Notes: generated by a model not told the origin, from the letters alone. 64,000 nucleotides of DNA from Fulvia fulva (GCF_020509005.1 NC_063012.1:6262001-6326000); one strand, 5' to 3'; numbered from the stretch's first letter, positions 32,670 through 43,407 are shown. Translations and numbers: made by a program.

Positions 32670-34343
32670 ATGAGTGGATTTCAGTTCCCGCCACCGCCGC
32701 CACCTCCTCCCAAACCCGCCGCTCCTTCCACCAACGTCAACACCAATTTTCATGGGAGTGAAGGCCGTGGACGGGGGCGAGGTAGAGGTCGGGGACGTGG
32801 TGGTCAGAGTCGCGGTAGTGGTGGCGGTCCTGTGCAACAGCGAGACCAGAGTCAACGGCACGGTGCACATCAGCTTATGAACGACACCTCATCGCAACAT
32901 GGCACTCACAGTTCTGTCCCTGGCTACGCCGCCAAGGGCAACCAGGCCGAGCAACTTTCATCTGCCATGGCACCAGGCTTGCCTCCTGGGTCATACATAA
33001 ATCCTGCGTTCCAGCAACGTTTGTATGCTAGTTCTACTAATGTGTACTCTGACTACTTGTCCCATCATGCGCAGCCTCCTGCTCAACAAGCGTCTGGCTA
33101 CCCTCCACGAGATGCTGTGGGCCACAAGCGCAAACTCGATGCCCTTCGCGGATCGTCGCCTCAAGAGAAAAAGTCGAAGCCTCCAACAGCTCCAAGCGTA
33201 CCAAGCTTTGGCGCTGCCCTTCAGCCACCAGGAATGAAGAGACCCGATCCTCGAATAACAGACTCTGTTGCCAAGCGACCAGCGAACGTACTTGGCCTCA
33301 CGCCGCAGGAAGGTCAGTTACAGTACTCTTCGGATAGTGAGGTCGAGGAGGACGGCATTGACGAAGAAGCCATGTTTGCCGAGCTTGGCTCAAATCTGAC
33401 GTTTGAGCACAATGGAACAGTCCTGTCACTCAGAAATGCAGCAGATCTCTCTGCTTGGAAAGCTGAACGGGCACGGAACTTCCCTACCAAGGCTCGCATG
33501 GCTGCAAAGCTGCAACAGAAACGCCAGCTTGGCGAAGAGCGACAGAGGCTACTCACAGAGGCGAGTGAAGTCATACGATCCATCAGGGCCCAGAGACTTC
33601 AAGCACGAACTGGATCGTCTGCTAAAGTCCACAATGCCGAGTCAAAAGCGCCACAGGGCGAAACATCTGTCAGTCACGACACCAGAAGTCAAAGGAAGCC
33701 CGAGATTCTGCGCTCAAGCTCCGTGGATAGGACCTCGACTCTTACCACGACACAGCATATTGACGACTCGGTCGCGCAGCATAAAGTTTCAGCAAATCTA
33801 CTCGACGAGGCGTCGGCTACTGGTCCAGTAGGCCAAGCGGGCAAAGAGACGCTAGTGTTTCCTGACACTGGTGTTCTTGCCGCTCAGAAGACCGCATTCG
33901 ATAAGCGCGCGAACGAGGAGGAGAAGATCGAGGACTCGGACAAAGCGTCCGTTGTGTCGGATGACTCGTCGAGCGTTTCCTCCGACTCTTCATCAAGCGA
34001 AGACACTGACAATGACGGACCGCCCGAGGAAGCAACATCGAAAGTGGCAACAGTAACGCGAGGTGTGGTGTGTCGATACTTTCTTGCCAGTGGCAACTGT
34101 AGAGATGGAAACTTGTGCAGGTATAAGCATGAATTGCCTGCTGGCTACAAGCAGCGGCAAATCAATGCCGCGCCGCAACAACAGGAACGAGATCCGTACA
34201 GGCCACGACTTGACGACGTGCCCACTGCTCGAAAAACAATCCACGACCGCCTGCTCGAGCAGGAGCAGACTAAGGAGGAAGAGCTGGTACTGCAGGTGAT
34301 CAAGTATCTGGGGAAAGTCGGCTTGTTTGCGAAGAAGCAGTGA
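32670..34343 (+). CDS. NUFIP1-like snoRNP assembly protein with CCCH zinc finger
   Basis: Single exon, 557 residues. The N-terminus is a poly-Pro run followed by an RGRGRG/RGG repeat (residues about 32-55), typical of RNA-associated proteins. The NUFIP1 conserved segment lies near residues 240-290 (LSAWKAERARNFPT). An acidic Ser/Asp-rich linker follows (about 410-455), then a C-x8-C-x5-C-x3-H zinc finger at about 468-488 (CRYFLASGNC...CRYKH) and a conserved C-terminal helix (IHDRLLEQEQTKEE, VIKYLGKVGLF). NUFIP1/Rsa1 proteins bridge box C/D snoRNP proteins and the R2TP chaperone during assembly. The assignment rests on the NUFIP segment and zinc finger. Confidence 0.8.
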   Translation: MSGFQFPPPPPPPPKPAAPSTNVNTNFHGSEGRGRGRGRGRGRGGQSRGSGGGPVQQRDQSQRHGAHQLMNDTSSQHGTHSSVPGYAAKGNQAEQLSSAMAPGLPPGSYINPAFQQRLYASSTNVYSDYLSHHAQPPAQQASGYPPRDAVGHKRKLDALRGSSPQEKKSKPPTAPSVPSFGAALQPPGMKRPDPRITDSVAKRPANVLGLTPQEGQLQYSSDSEVEEDGIDEEAMFAELGSNLTFEHNGTVLSLRNAADLSAWKAERARNFPTKARMAAKLQQKRQLGEERQRLLTEASEVIRSIRAQRLQARTGSSAKVHNAESKAPQGETSVSHDTRSQRKPEILRSSSVDRTSTLTTTQHIDDSVAQHKVSANLLDEASATGPVGQAGKETLVFPDTGVLAAQKTAFDKRANEEEKIEDSDKASVVSDDSSSVSSDSSSSEDTDNDGPPEEATSKVATVTRGVVCRYFLASGNCRDGNLCRYKHELPAGYKQRQINAAPQQQERDPYRPRLDDVPTARKTIHDRLLEQEQTKEEELVLQVIKYLGKVGLFAKKQ

Positions 34344-35041
34344 TGGACTTCGTGGCTCGCGCTTCCTCTCCAGAGTGTATATCATGTCTAGACGTTGGAA
34401 GGAGTGGTCTCCCTTCAAGCCCCACATACTACGAGGCTTATCGGGATGGAGGCTGGCGGTCTACTTGCCCCATAACGATACACAGAGAACACACTACACG
34501 TACTTTACCAGTCAGTAGACTCGTGCATGCGACCCGTCTGAAAGTGCCGTCAGCTTAGCAACGGACCTCGTGGTCTAGATGCGATCTTCACGGGCATACG
34601 TCGGTCCAAAGCTATTCTCTTTCTCGAAGTCGACACACGGCATTCCAATAAGGGTCCTCAACCGCTACTGCTGTAATGTATTGGACCGTATCTGTGCATC
34701 TCTCGGGACCTCGACTGAAACTTTTGAAGGGTTCCTCGTCTCTGAGAAGCATGGAATTGGACATCGGTCTCGGTACTTGACAGCTATTCGGCCTTAATGA
34801 AGCCGGCAGTAGCGCGGATGACTTCAAGACGCACTACTTAAGTCGTACCAGAATCCCTGCCTGCTAAAACACCTCGGTCGAGCTTGGTCGATCTTTTGAT
34901 ATTTCTCCTTGCGGAACTTTCGACGACAGATCTATTTCGACCAGGAACTGCAGGGGCCGAGACGGGACTGTGGAAACCGCCAGCAATTGCCTTGCGATAC
35001 TGCACTGCACTTGACATCGCAACACCATCGTCAGCCGCGAT
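34344..35041. other. Intergenic stretch upstream of the MFS gene
   Basis: This 698-bp gap between two plus-strand genes carries the NUFIP1-like terminator region and the MFS promoter. Short frames on both strands lack protein-like character. No repeat or RNA gene is seen. Confidence 0.5.
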
Positions 35042-36585
35042 GGCTCTTAACCAAGAAGACAGCAGGATAATGGAAGCAGAGCGCGAACCCAGCCCAGAAA
35101 GATTCGAAGTATATGCGGGAAGATCGAACACCGGGACACAAGATGTCATGAGTCCACGCGAAAAGGTTGAGCGACGGGAGACACTGTCACGGCATCTTAC
35201 GGGAGCCAGTATCTCCAGCTCCGGCTCATCTTCATCGGGCCAGACCATAGAGAGAGAGGAGATGGGCGTTTCGAGAATGGCGACTCAGCCCGATCTGGAG
35301 AGACATCCTACGGCGCTGAGTCGAATACAGACTGGCCGTAGCCAGCATAGCGCGACCGTGGGTGCGAGTCTCAAGAGTCGTACCGTGACCTGACAGAGCA
35401 AGGTGCCATTGCCTGGCTCCGGAGCTGGAAAGCCATATCCGCCTGCATTGCCGGATCGAGAGGAATATGTCGTGGAGTTCGATGGACCGGACGATCCAAT
35501 GCATGCGCAGAATTGGCCGTTAAAGAAGAAGCTACCGGTCGCAATCGTGCCCGATTTCGTCACGTTGACGGCTGCGTTCGGGTCTTCCATCTTCTCGACA
35601 GCGACCACTGCAATCTCACAGCAATTTGGCTTCTCAAGGGAATTTGGCATCCTCGGGGTCAGCCTCTACGTCCTAGGCTTCGCCACGGGACCCATAGTGT
35701 GGGCACCCTTCTCAGAGCTCTACGGCCGACGAAAACCTCTTTTGTTGTCTTCTTTTGGATTCTCGATCTTCAACATCGCTGTCGCCGTCGGTAAAGATTC
35801 TCAAACGATCTTCATCTGTCGGTTTTTCGGCGGGTTTTGCGGTGCGTGTCCACTTACGGTTGTTGGCGCAGTCTTCGCGGACATGTTCAGCAACCGGCAG
35901 CGAGGTCTCGCGATCACAGGTACGTTTGTAGATTGTACCTAACGCATCGGGGATCCGCTCCTCGATGACTTTCGGAGATATGCACTGACAAGGGAGCAGT
36001 GTTTTCCATGACCGTGTTCTCCGGACCTCTCTTGGCGCCCTTCATCGGTGGCTTCATACTTGAAAGTTACCTTGGCTGGAGATGGACGGAATATATCACA
36101 GCGATCATGGGCTTCCTTGGATTGGTACTCAGTCTGCTCTTCCTCGAGGAGACTTATCCTCCTGTGATTCTTGTCAACAAAGCTGCCGATCTCAGGAGAA
36201 GGACGAAGAACTGGGGCATCCACGCCAAGCAGGAGGAGATTGAAGTTGACCTCCGCGAGCTGATCGAGAAGAACCTTTCTCGGCCAATGCGAATGCTATT
36301 CACCGAGCCGATTGTGCTGCTCATCTCCATCTACATGGCCTTTATCTACGGTCTACTTTACCTATTCTTGACATTCTACCCGATTGTCTTCCAACAGATC
36401 TACGGCATGCGCTGGAGTAGGTGGCCTTCCGTTTTTTTGGCATGATTAGCGGCGAATTGCTAGCTGGCATTACATGATCATCTTGCAGCCAGTCTATAAC
36501 AGGAAGCTTGCAGCGAACAACAACATGCCGGTCCCTGAGTGGCGCCTTCCACCGGTCATCGTAGGCGGCGTAGCCTTCGGGTTAG

Positions 36586-36740
36586 GTCAGTATACTGAAG
36601 GATACAAGGCATCAGGCAGTGGTCTAGACTATGGTGGAACATTCGAGACACCCCCTGCACAAGCCGCCCCGTTCCACCTTTCGGTCCATGGTCTGAGACA
36701 CTGCCACTTTCGAGTATGGCTAACACCCTTTTGTTTGTAG
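36586..36740 (+). repeat. Introner-like intron copy A (in the MFS gene)
   Basis: This 155-bp intron starts GTCAGT, carries GAAGGATACAAGG near its 5' end and ends CGAGTATGGCTAACACCCTT followed by a T-rich tract and TTGTAG. It matches the gamma-tubulin intron at 46888-47049 at both ends and in internal blocks. An internal hairpin is possible between GTCTAGACTATGG and CCATGGTCTGAGAC. Introns of unrelated genes do not normally share sequence, so this is an introner-like element. Confidence 0.8.
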
Positions 36741-36783
36741 GTCTATTCTGGTTTGGCTGGACTAGTTACACCGGTAGCATCCC

Positions 36784-36865
36784 GTGAGTGATTCCGAAGG
36801 GTTGAAGGCATTGTCAAAGACATTGCCACGTGTTGTCTACGCATAGCTAATGTCCTTCTGTTTAG
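36784..36865 (+). repeat. Degenerate introner-like intron copy B (in the MFS gene)
   Basis: This 82-bp intron keeps CCGAAGG near the donor, AGACATTGCCACGTG in the middle (gamma-tubulin copy: AGACAATGCCACGTG) and GCTAATGTCCTTCTGTTTAG at the 3' end. It looks like a shortened, older copy of the same intron family. Confidence 0.65.
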
Positions 36866-37244
36866 GTGGATCGTCCCAACTCTTTCCGGTCTCTGCACCG
36901 GGTTCGGCTTGATGTCCATATTTCTGCAATGTCTGAACTATCTCATCGACGCATACCTGATGTTCGCTGCCTCAGCCATAGCTGCGAATACGTTCCTGCG
37001 ATCTTTAGCGGGAGCAGTATTCCCCCTCTTTGCCACCCAAATGGTTCAAGGTCTTGGTGTCCAATGGGCCGGTACACTGCTAGGATGCGTGGCTTTGATC
37101 TGTGTACCGATGCCAGTGCTATTCTACCTGAAAGGCGCGAAGATTAGGGCAAAGAGTAGATTCGCGCCGACGTTTCCAGTTGCGAGTGCGGCTGCTCAGG
37201 ATCAGAGCGAGAGTGACCCGGAGAATGAGTGGAAGGGCGAGTAG

Positions 37245-37573
37245 CAGGGCAAATGTCAGAAAGTCAGCATTTGGTTTTCAGCGAGGCGTTTTGGCGGCAT
37301 CGAACGAGTGAGCATGGTATAGCATAATCGAAGTCATTCGGGTGTAACAGCTTGAACTTCAAGGCTCGAAAGCGAGAAGATGTCGTCTGACATTTGACTT
37401 CGGCGACGGTCCGCCGCCTTCCGCAAAGCATGTTCGTCTGCCGAAGCACCGAACTGCACACATGTATGATCATGGAAGAAGCCTCGTGTAATGTCATCAT
37501 GGAAACAGCACGTCTCGACAGCTACGTCGTGCTCGCACTGCTTTCTATGCAGCATACCGTCTCTCATACATCT
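37245..37573. other. Convergent 3' region between the MFS gene and CUE gene
   Basis: This 329-bp interval lies between two stop codons facing each other. It holds both terminator regions. No gene-like frame is supported. Confidence 0.5.
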
Positions 37574-38962
37574 CTATGATTTCTTGCCGCTCAAGATCTC
37601 CTCGGCTTCCTTGTTTCGAACTCCTCCGTTCGTCTCGCTTTCTTGCGGCTTCAATACATTGTTGCTCGTGTTGCCAGCACTAATGCTGGTTCTGGCAGAT
37701 TCCTTCAGCCTCTCGGTATCCTCCTTGCGCAAGTCCTCGCTCTTGTCCTTGTCATCATCATCGTCTCCCAACGAGAAAGGGTCGTTGTCGTCCTCGGGGT
37801 GTGGTGCAACGCTAGTCAATGGTTGCCACTTCTTGTCCTTGTCAGACGCCTCTTTTCCAGGCTGGCGGCGCTCAGCTGCATCAACCTCGTCTACAGGGCC
37901 GCTTTGCGGAGGCTTAACGCCTGACTTGAAGAGGTCAGGATTAGCCTTGGTCCGACTGCTCGTTCGAGGAGGCTGGGCCGGAGCTGCACAAAAATCAGTA
38001 TGGGCATCTGCTAGTCTGTATGTGGAACGGTACATACGGCCCTCATCATCCCGGAGCTCCAAACGCTCGAATTCTTCGTGGTCAAACTCGTGTGGATCGG
38101 CATCGTAACGCTGTGCTTCAGTGCTTCTTCTCTGCTGCTCGGCAGATCTCCTGATACCATAGAGCTGTTCGCTCTGGCTGGCACCGAAATTCTGTCTGCC
38201 CGAAAGACCTGTGTTCTGCCTCGTGTTAGAAGGGGTAGCATCATAAAGATCCTCCTCTTCTTCACCATCAATCTTCTTCTTGAATTGTGTGATCCAGCTG
38301 TTCACCCTCTTTTGCGTTTCCAAGAAACCTTGCTGAATGTTCTTGCCGATCTCGGGCAGATCGTCATCAAAGAAGCTACGCTCTCGATCATCGTCGTCGT
38401 AGTCCGGACGTTGCTGGTTCGGGCCGCGACGACCAGGCTCGCGTTGGTTGTAGCGGTTCTGGGTCGACTGACCACCACTGCTGTACTGCTCCGCAAGCTG
38501 TCTCGCATAAGCCTCATCGGCTTCCAGTTGACTCATGGGCTGGCGTTGGGCGGGCCGTGGTGGTTGTGGAGGAGCTGCCTCCTCTGCATGGAAGTCGGGG
38601 TCTGACATGCCTAGCAGCGCGTTGAAGGCTGGCTCTACCTTGCCGCCGCTGGCAGTGAGCACTGCCTTGACGACCTTGGCATCGATGGTGGGGAAAGCCT
38701 CAATCAGGGTGTGCTCAGCTTGCTGGTTCGGGGTCAATGGTCGAGGGGGCTTCGTGGGTGGGATCTCTTCGTGGCCTTCCTGGAAGGACACTCTTGGCCT
38801 CGGAGACGGTGCTTTGGCTGACGGCTTGGTGGGCGTCTCGTGACCGTGCGGAGAGACGGTGCCCGTCTCTTGCTCGTTGTCGTCCATGTCTATCTCTTCG
38901 CGCGTAGTGGCTGACTCCTCGTCCGGCTTGATGGGAGAGACGGGCGATCGATCGGCGGCCAT
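37574..38962 (-). CDS. CUE-domain protein (Cue5-like ubiquitin-binding adaptor)
   Basis: Exons 38038-38962 and 37574-37983 flank a 54-bp intron (GTATGT...GTGCAG) that is a multiple of three and has no stop. The spliced product is 444 residues, and a retained intron would simply add 18 residues. The CUE domain is at about 81-122 (AEHTLIEAFPTIDAKVVKAVL, then PAFNALLGMSD), with the ALL-type end that contacts ubiquitin. The rest is charged and low in complexity: proline-rich before the CUE, Arg/Asp-rich (RPDYDDDDRERSF) and Asp-rich (GDDDDDKDKSED) later. Yeast Cue5 links ubiquitinated aggregates to autophagy; that role here is inference. The ATG at 38962 is the first real one, since the frame extends upstream to 39121 only through a GTG. 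Confidence 0.82.
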   Translation of the reverse strand: MAADRSPVSPIKPDEESATTREEIDMDDNEQETGTVSPHGHETPTKPSAKAPSPRPRVSFQEGHEEIPPTKPPRPLTPNQQAEHTLIEAFPTIDAKVVKAVLTASGGKVEPAFNALLGMSDPDFHAEEAAPPQPPRPAQRQPMSQLEADEAYARQLAEQYSSGGQSTQNRYNQREPGRRGPNQQRPDYDDDDRERSFFDDDLPEIGKNIQQGFLETQKRVNSWITQFKKKIDGEEEEDLYDATPSNTRQNTGLSGRQNFGASQSEQLYGIRRSAEQQRRSTEAQRYDADPHEFDHEEFERLELRDDEGRMYRSTYRLADAHTDFCAAPAQPPRTSSRTKANPDLFKSGVKPPQSGPVDEVDAAERRQPGKEASDKDKKWQPLTSVAPHPEDDNDPFSLGDDDDDKDKSEDLRKEDTERLKESARTSISAGNTSNNVLKPQESETNGGVRNKEAEEILSGKKS

Positions 38963-39417
38963 GCTTCGTCCGCTGCGGATCTGCAGGAGCAGGTCTTGGA
39001 GATGTGTTGCTGCACTCGGCTCGGCAGTGTTGCGGCGTACGGCTGCGGACCAGCAGGTCGACTGTGAGTTGGAGTGGCGTTCGTCGCGGATGTAAGTAGG
39101 ACACACGATGGGGCCTTGCACGTGAGAGACGAACCCTGCTGGACTTAGTCATCGTGGCGTGCACGTGTCAGGCGCGTGTGCTCCTCGTCAAGAACAACCA
39201 CAACCACAATACTGTATCGGTCGACCTGAGTTGTCGGGTCGTTGGCATCAAGTGTTGATGCTAAGAGTCGAATGGCGAGGTGACACGATCTATATACGAC
39301 AGTCGTCTTCACCAGCGACAGCACTACAAGGCTCCGTCACCATCAGCGTGAGCAGCATCTGATCCTCGACTGACGCTGCAAAGGCAGGAAAGTGAAGTCA
39401 GAAGGCACGACTTCAGT
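38963..39417. promoter_or_regulatory. Divergent promoter region, CUE gene and DHX35-like helicase
   Basis: This 455-bp interval separates two outward-facing start codons. No specific site is claimed. Confidence 0.45.
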
Positions 39418-41486
39418 ATGGCAGACTCCGACTCCTTCATACCGGCGCTCCATCGACCGTCTTCACTTCTGCCGATAGCTCGGCATAAGGACGCTTTACT
39501 CTACACAATCGAGCAGAATCCACTCACCATTCTCATCGGACAGACCGGCAGCGGCAAGACGACACAGCTGCCGCAGTATCTGGACGAGGCAGGATGGAGC
39601 AAATACGGCAAGCTCATTGCAGTGACACAAGCAAGTATGCCGCTTGCGTGTCTTGTGTCGATAATGGTTGACGGCTTCTTACAGGTTATTTTTAGCCACG
39701 ACGAGTGGCAGCAACAACGGTTGCGAGGCGCGTAGCAGAGGAGATGCGTTGTCAGATTGGGCAAGAAGTTGGCTACTCAATACGCTTCGAAGACGTGACA
39801 TCGGCATCAACTAGAATCAAGTTCCTTACCGATGGCTTACTTCTTCGAGAGGCTCTGGTAGATCCGCTGCTCTCGAGGTACAGTGTCATCATGGTTGACG
39901 AAGCACACGAGAGGTCTCTGAGCTCCGATATACTACTAGGTATATTGACGAAGATCCGGAAGAAGAGGCCCGAATTGAGAACAGTCATCAGTTCCGCGAC
40001 TCTACAGGCGCAGCAATTTCTCAACTTCTTTGGGGACAGCGGCGAAGCTGTACATCCGAAAGACGACGAGTCACAGCCTCCAGGTCGAATCATCAGTGTC
40101 GAAGGACGTGCCTTCCCAGTCGACCTGCACTACCTTTTGGAGCCATGCGAGGACTACTTGGAGAGAGCTGTCAAGACAGTGTTCGATGTCCACTCTTCTG
40201 GACCGGAAGGAGATATCCTGGTGTTCTTGACTGGACGAGAAGAGATCGAGACTATGATCGAGATGATCGCCGACCGTCTGCCATCGCTCGCAGCTGATAC
40301 AGACAAGATTCTGCCATATCCGCTCTTCGCTGGACTCAGCACAGAACAGCAGATGTATGTTTTCGAGCCTGCACCTGAGAACACCCGGAAGGTCATTTGT
40401 GCTACGAATATTGCGGAAGCCAGTGTGACTATCGATGGCATAGCCTATGTCATCGATTCTGGCTTCGTCAAATTGAGAGCATACAATCCGACCACTGGCA
40501 TCGAGACTTTGACAGCCACTCCTGTCTCGAAGGCATCAGCAACACAACGCGCAGGCCGAGCAGGACGTACTAAGCCAGGCAAGTGCTATCGGTTATACAC
40601 CGAAGCTGCCTTCACTTCGTTACCAGATGCCACAGTCCCTGAGATACAGCGCTCGAACCTCGCACCGACAATACTCCAGCTGAAGGCTATGGGCATCGAC
40701 AACATAGCACGATTCAACTTCATCACCCCACCACCAGCAGAACTCATTATGCGCGCCTTGGAGCTTTTATACTCCCTAGGCGCGCTGGACGATTATGCCA
40801 AGTTAAGTAAGCCAATTGGATTCCAGATGGCAGAGCTGTCTCTCGAACCAATGCTGGCCAAATGTCTCCTCTCAGCACCAGCATTTAAGTGCTTGTCAGA
40901 AATGCTCACCATCGCTGCTATGGTCAGCTTGCAAGGCAATGTGTGGTTCTCGCACGACACCAAGAAAGCAGAAGAGACAGCGCGCAGGAAGTTCGCCGTG
41001 GAAGAAGGTGATCACCTGACGCTACTCAACGCTTACCAAGCTTTCATCACCAAGGGCAAAAAGGATTCCAAATGGTGTCAGCAGCATTATCTGAACTTCA
41101 AGTCGATGACGCGGGCTGTTAGTATTCGTAATCAGCTTCGGCGCTATCTCGAGCGTCTCGGCATCGATGTCAATGAGTCGCTGGGAGGCAACGATGTGTT
41201 GAGAGCTGGCGGAAGGCCGAAAGAGGAGTCAATCCGGCGGTGTTTGACCAGTGGCTTCTTTGCCCACGCTGCTCGCATGATGCCAGATGGCACGTTCAGG
41301 ACTGTGGACGGAGGGACAGTTCTGCACGCTCACCCCTCGTCGTTGATGTTCAACAGGAAGGCCGATTGGGTCATCTTCACCGAGATCATGGAGACTGGTG
41401 ATAAGACCTACATTCGCGACGTGACCAAGATTGAGAAGTCGTGGCTATTACAATATGCGCCAGATTTCTATAGGGTGAAGACGTAG
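39418..41486 (+). CDS. DEAH-box RNA helicase, DHX35 type
   Basis: Exons 39418-39630 and 39696-41486 give 667 residues. Walker A is GQTGSGKT (41-48), motif Ia TQPRRVAA spans the splice junction, DEAH is at 139-142, then SATL, LTGREE, TNIAEASVTIDGI and QRAGRAGR, followed by winged-helix, HA2 (NLAPTILQLKAMGI) and OB-fold regions (FAVEEGDHLTLLNAYQAF, SKWCQQHYLN, RDVTKIEKSWLL). The near-collinear match to DHX35, including the short N-terminus before Walker A, separates it from Prp43/Prp22 types. DHX35 is found in late spliceosomes. The intron (39631-39695) has a GC donor (CAA-GCAAGT) and a TTTTTAG acceptor; only this splice restores VTQPRRVAA. Confidence 0.92.
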
Positions 41487-41760
41487 ATACGACATATCAC
41501 CATGAGCAGCTTCATCAAGCAGATTTCTTCGTGTGTCGACTCGGTGACATGAGTCAAAGCTCTGAAGCCATTGGCGGACCGGGTCCATTGCTGGTCTCAT
41601 TCAGAGCCATTCACATCTGGTTGTCTATGTTCACAGGTCTGTCCCCAAGACATTGTCAGACCCTCAAGCAGCGCAATGCCATACCCGCTGACCACCAACG
41701 CCCAGCAACGTTATGCAACATCCGTCGCAGTTCTCGATGCTCAAAGACTGCGTCAATGCA

Positions 41761-43407
41761 TTACACTACCGACTCAACGTCGGATTCGTCTACTCTATCC
41801 TCTGCACTCTTCTTGTTTTCCTCTTCCATCTCCTTGTATGTCGACCAGGTCAATAGCAGGAATGCAAAAATGATAAGGAGCCCACCAGAGAGTGCGGCAG
41901 CCGTCAAGGGGCTGTATAATGGTGGAGGTAGCATCTGGTCGCATAGAGCGACAATGAAGATCGTCAGCAGAGCCGCCACTGAGCTCAAGACCGGAGAGGT
42001 GAGGGATATCAAGACGAGGAAAGAACCGCTGAAGGTGGCGTTTGAGAGGACTGAGATTGCCAGCATCCAGGAAGCCTCTCCAGAAGGTAGTTCGAACGGC
42101 TCAATGCCGGTGAAGTGTAAGATTGGTAAAGGTATCCAGAGGACGAGCAGTGTGAAAACTCCTATCATGCTGCCGAAGGCGTTTGCGAAAACCATGCCAT
42201 TTTTAGGATCGCAATGCTCTGGTGGGCAAGCGACTTTCTTGTACAGCACCTCGTAGAAGCCGTACAAAACACTGCCGATACCTATGACCAAATTCCCCAC
42301 AGCCCGATTGGAAGCCTCTTCATCAGATGGTGCGGAAGGCCCTCCAGCTCCTCCACCAGACTTGCTGCCGTGCTTCGCAGTCGCTTGATCGCCGTATGCC
42401 ACCACAAGCACACCCAGTATGGCAACCCCGACCGCCACGACCTTGCTCAGCCGAAGCTTCTCTTTCAAAATCGGCACTGCGAAGGCATAGGCGAAGAATG
42501 CTGAGCAATTATAGATTGCCGTCAGATCGGAAGCTGTTGTGAGATCGACGGCAACATACCAACTGCCACCAGCCACTGTCAACGCGCAGGTCACGAACGC
42601 TGTCGTCCGGACAAAGTATGGGATGGGCGACTTCTTTTGCAGGTGACTGGGTACGTGTAGCGTTCGATGCTCGATCATCTGGGCTGTGTTCCGTAGTAGC
42701 GCAACATGCCGCCTCCAGAAAATATCCAGCGGCTGACTCCATTTCGAAAGGCGGAGGATCAACAGGGAGACTGGCCACAGCAGTGACCAAGAGCCATGAG
42801 TGAAGTACAGCATGCAGTATGGCTTGGTCCAGTGCAGATCATGTTGGATATACACAGCTGTTTCTGTTTGTACAGCAAAGCTCACCAAGCTCACCAGCAG
42901 GAAACATGCTGCATATGTATAGCGTGTCCTCGTATCGCTCTTGGGCTTTTTGATCGGCGGATCGCGCTCTCTAAATCTCGTTGATCTCCTCGATCCCATC
43001 CCCGGCCTCGGGGGGGACTCATACTCGGGAGGCTTGTCTCCTGAGAGTAAAGGTTGCGACTGATGCGAACATGGCTTGTGGAACGAAGACGGCCGCTCTG
43101 ATCGCAGGTCAGAGGGCATGCTTGCTGGGTCGTGCCAAGCGGAGGATTCCCCTTCGTTGCTCCAATCGTCAAAGTCGCTGTCCTCGTCGTCTGCAATGCC
43201 TGTTTCGCTGGGAAATCGATCGGGATGAGGCAGGTTGTGGAGCGGGGTGGGCTGCCTGGACGTTTCTTTGCTCAAGTGCACCAAGTCAGACGAGTCGGGG
43301 TCGGGCGTGGACGTGTTATCGCGGGCGTGGAAGTGGTCAGGACACAGCAGAGACGACCCGGACAGCTCTATGGGTGATCCAGCGCCGGCAGGTTGGGGTT
43401 TAGGCAT
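41761..43407 (-). CDS. SLC35F/EamA-family transporter (drug/metabolite transporter superfamily)
   Basis: Single exon, 548 residues. The first about 190 residues are hydrophilic and Ser/Pro/Asp-rich. About ten hydrophobic segments follow: YTYAACFLLVSLVSFAVQT, YFTHGSWSLLWPVSLLIL, FVRTTAFVTCALTVAGGSW, the EamA block LTAIYNCSAFFAYAFAVPIL with KEKLRLSKVVAVGVAILGV, then LVIGIGSVLYGFYEVLYKKV, FGSMIGVFTLLVLWIPLP, and LSSVAALLTIFIVALCDQML to the end. Fungal members of this group are vacuolar or Golgi membrane transporters of unknown substrate. The ATG at 43405-43407 starts MPKPQPAG; the frame upstream is open but only non-ATG starts are present. Confidence 0.8.
   Translation of the reverse strand: MPKPQPAGAGSPIELSGSSLLCPDHFHARDNTSTPDPDSSDLVHLSKETSRQPTPLHNLPHPDRFPSETGIADDEDSDFDDWSNEGESSAWHDPASMPSDLRSERPSSFHKPCSHQSQPLLSGDKPPEYESPPRPGMGSRRSTRFRERDPPIKKPKSDTRTRYTYAACFLLVSLVSFAVQTETAVYIQHDLHWTKPYCMLYFTHGSWSLLWPVSLLILRLSKWSQPLDIFWRRHVALLRNTAQMIEHRTLHVPSHLQKKSPIPYFVRTTAFVTCALTVAGGSWYVAVDLTTASDLTAIYNCSAFFAYAFAVPILKEKLRLSKVVAVGVAILGVLVVAYGDQATAKHGSKSGGGAGGPSAPSDEEASNRAVGNLVIGIGSVLYGFYEVLYKKVACPPEHCDPKNGMVFANAFGSMIGVFTLLVLWIPLPILHFTGIEPFELPSGEASWMLAISVLSNATFSGSFLVLISLTSPVLSSVAALLTIFIVALCDQMLPPPLYSPLTAAALSGGLLIIFAFLLLTWSTYKEMEEENKKSAEDRVDESDVESVV

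Larger units (their letters stand above)
35042..37244 (+). pseudogene. DHA1-type MFS transporter with multiple coding lesions
   Basis: The product would be a drug:H+ antiporter-type MFS permease of the FLU1/TPO-like group. A disordered N-terminus from MALNQEDS leads to KPYPPALPDREEYVVEFDG and PMHAQNWPLKKK, then membrane segments including the GRRKPLL motif-A region, MTVFSGPLLAPFIGG (antiporter motif C region), LQPVYNRKL and FLRSLAGAVFPLF. Introns are 35920-35999 (80 bp), 36586-36740 (155 bp) and 36784-36865 (82 bp). Breaks: a TGA at 35391-35393 lies in frame between the N-terminus and the transporter body. At 36415-36475 the conserved GVGGLPFFGMISGELLAGI reading needs an extra-base removal after CGC, another in a T7 run, and a further shift before MIILQPVYN. 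Introns do not explain these. Either this is a decaying gene or the assembly has several errors. Confidence 0.8.

Noticed and set aside
35357..35396. Mini-intron to remove the in-frame TGA of the MFS gene
   Set aside because: Possible GT donors leave 12-59 bp introns that either are too short or shift the frame.
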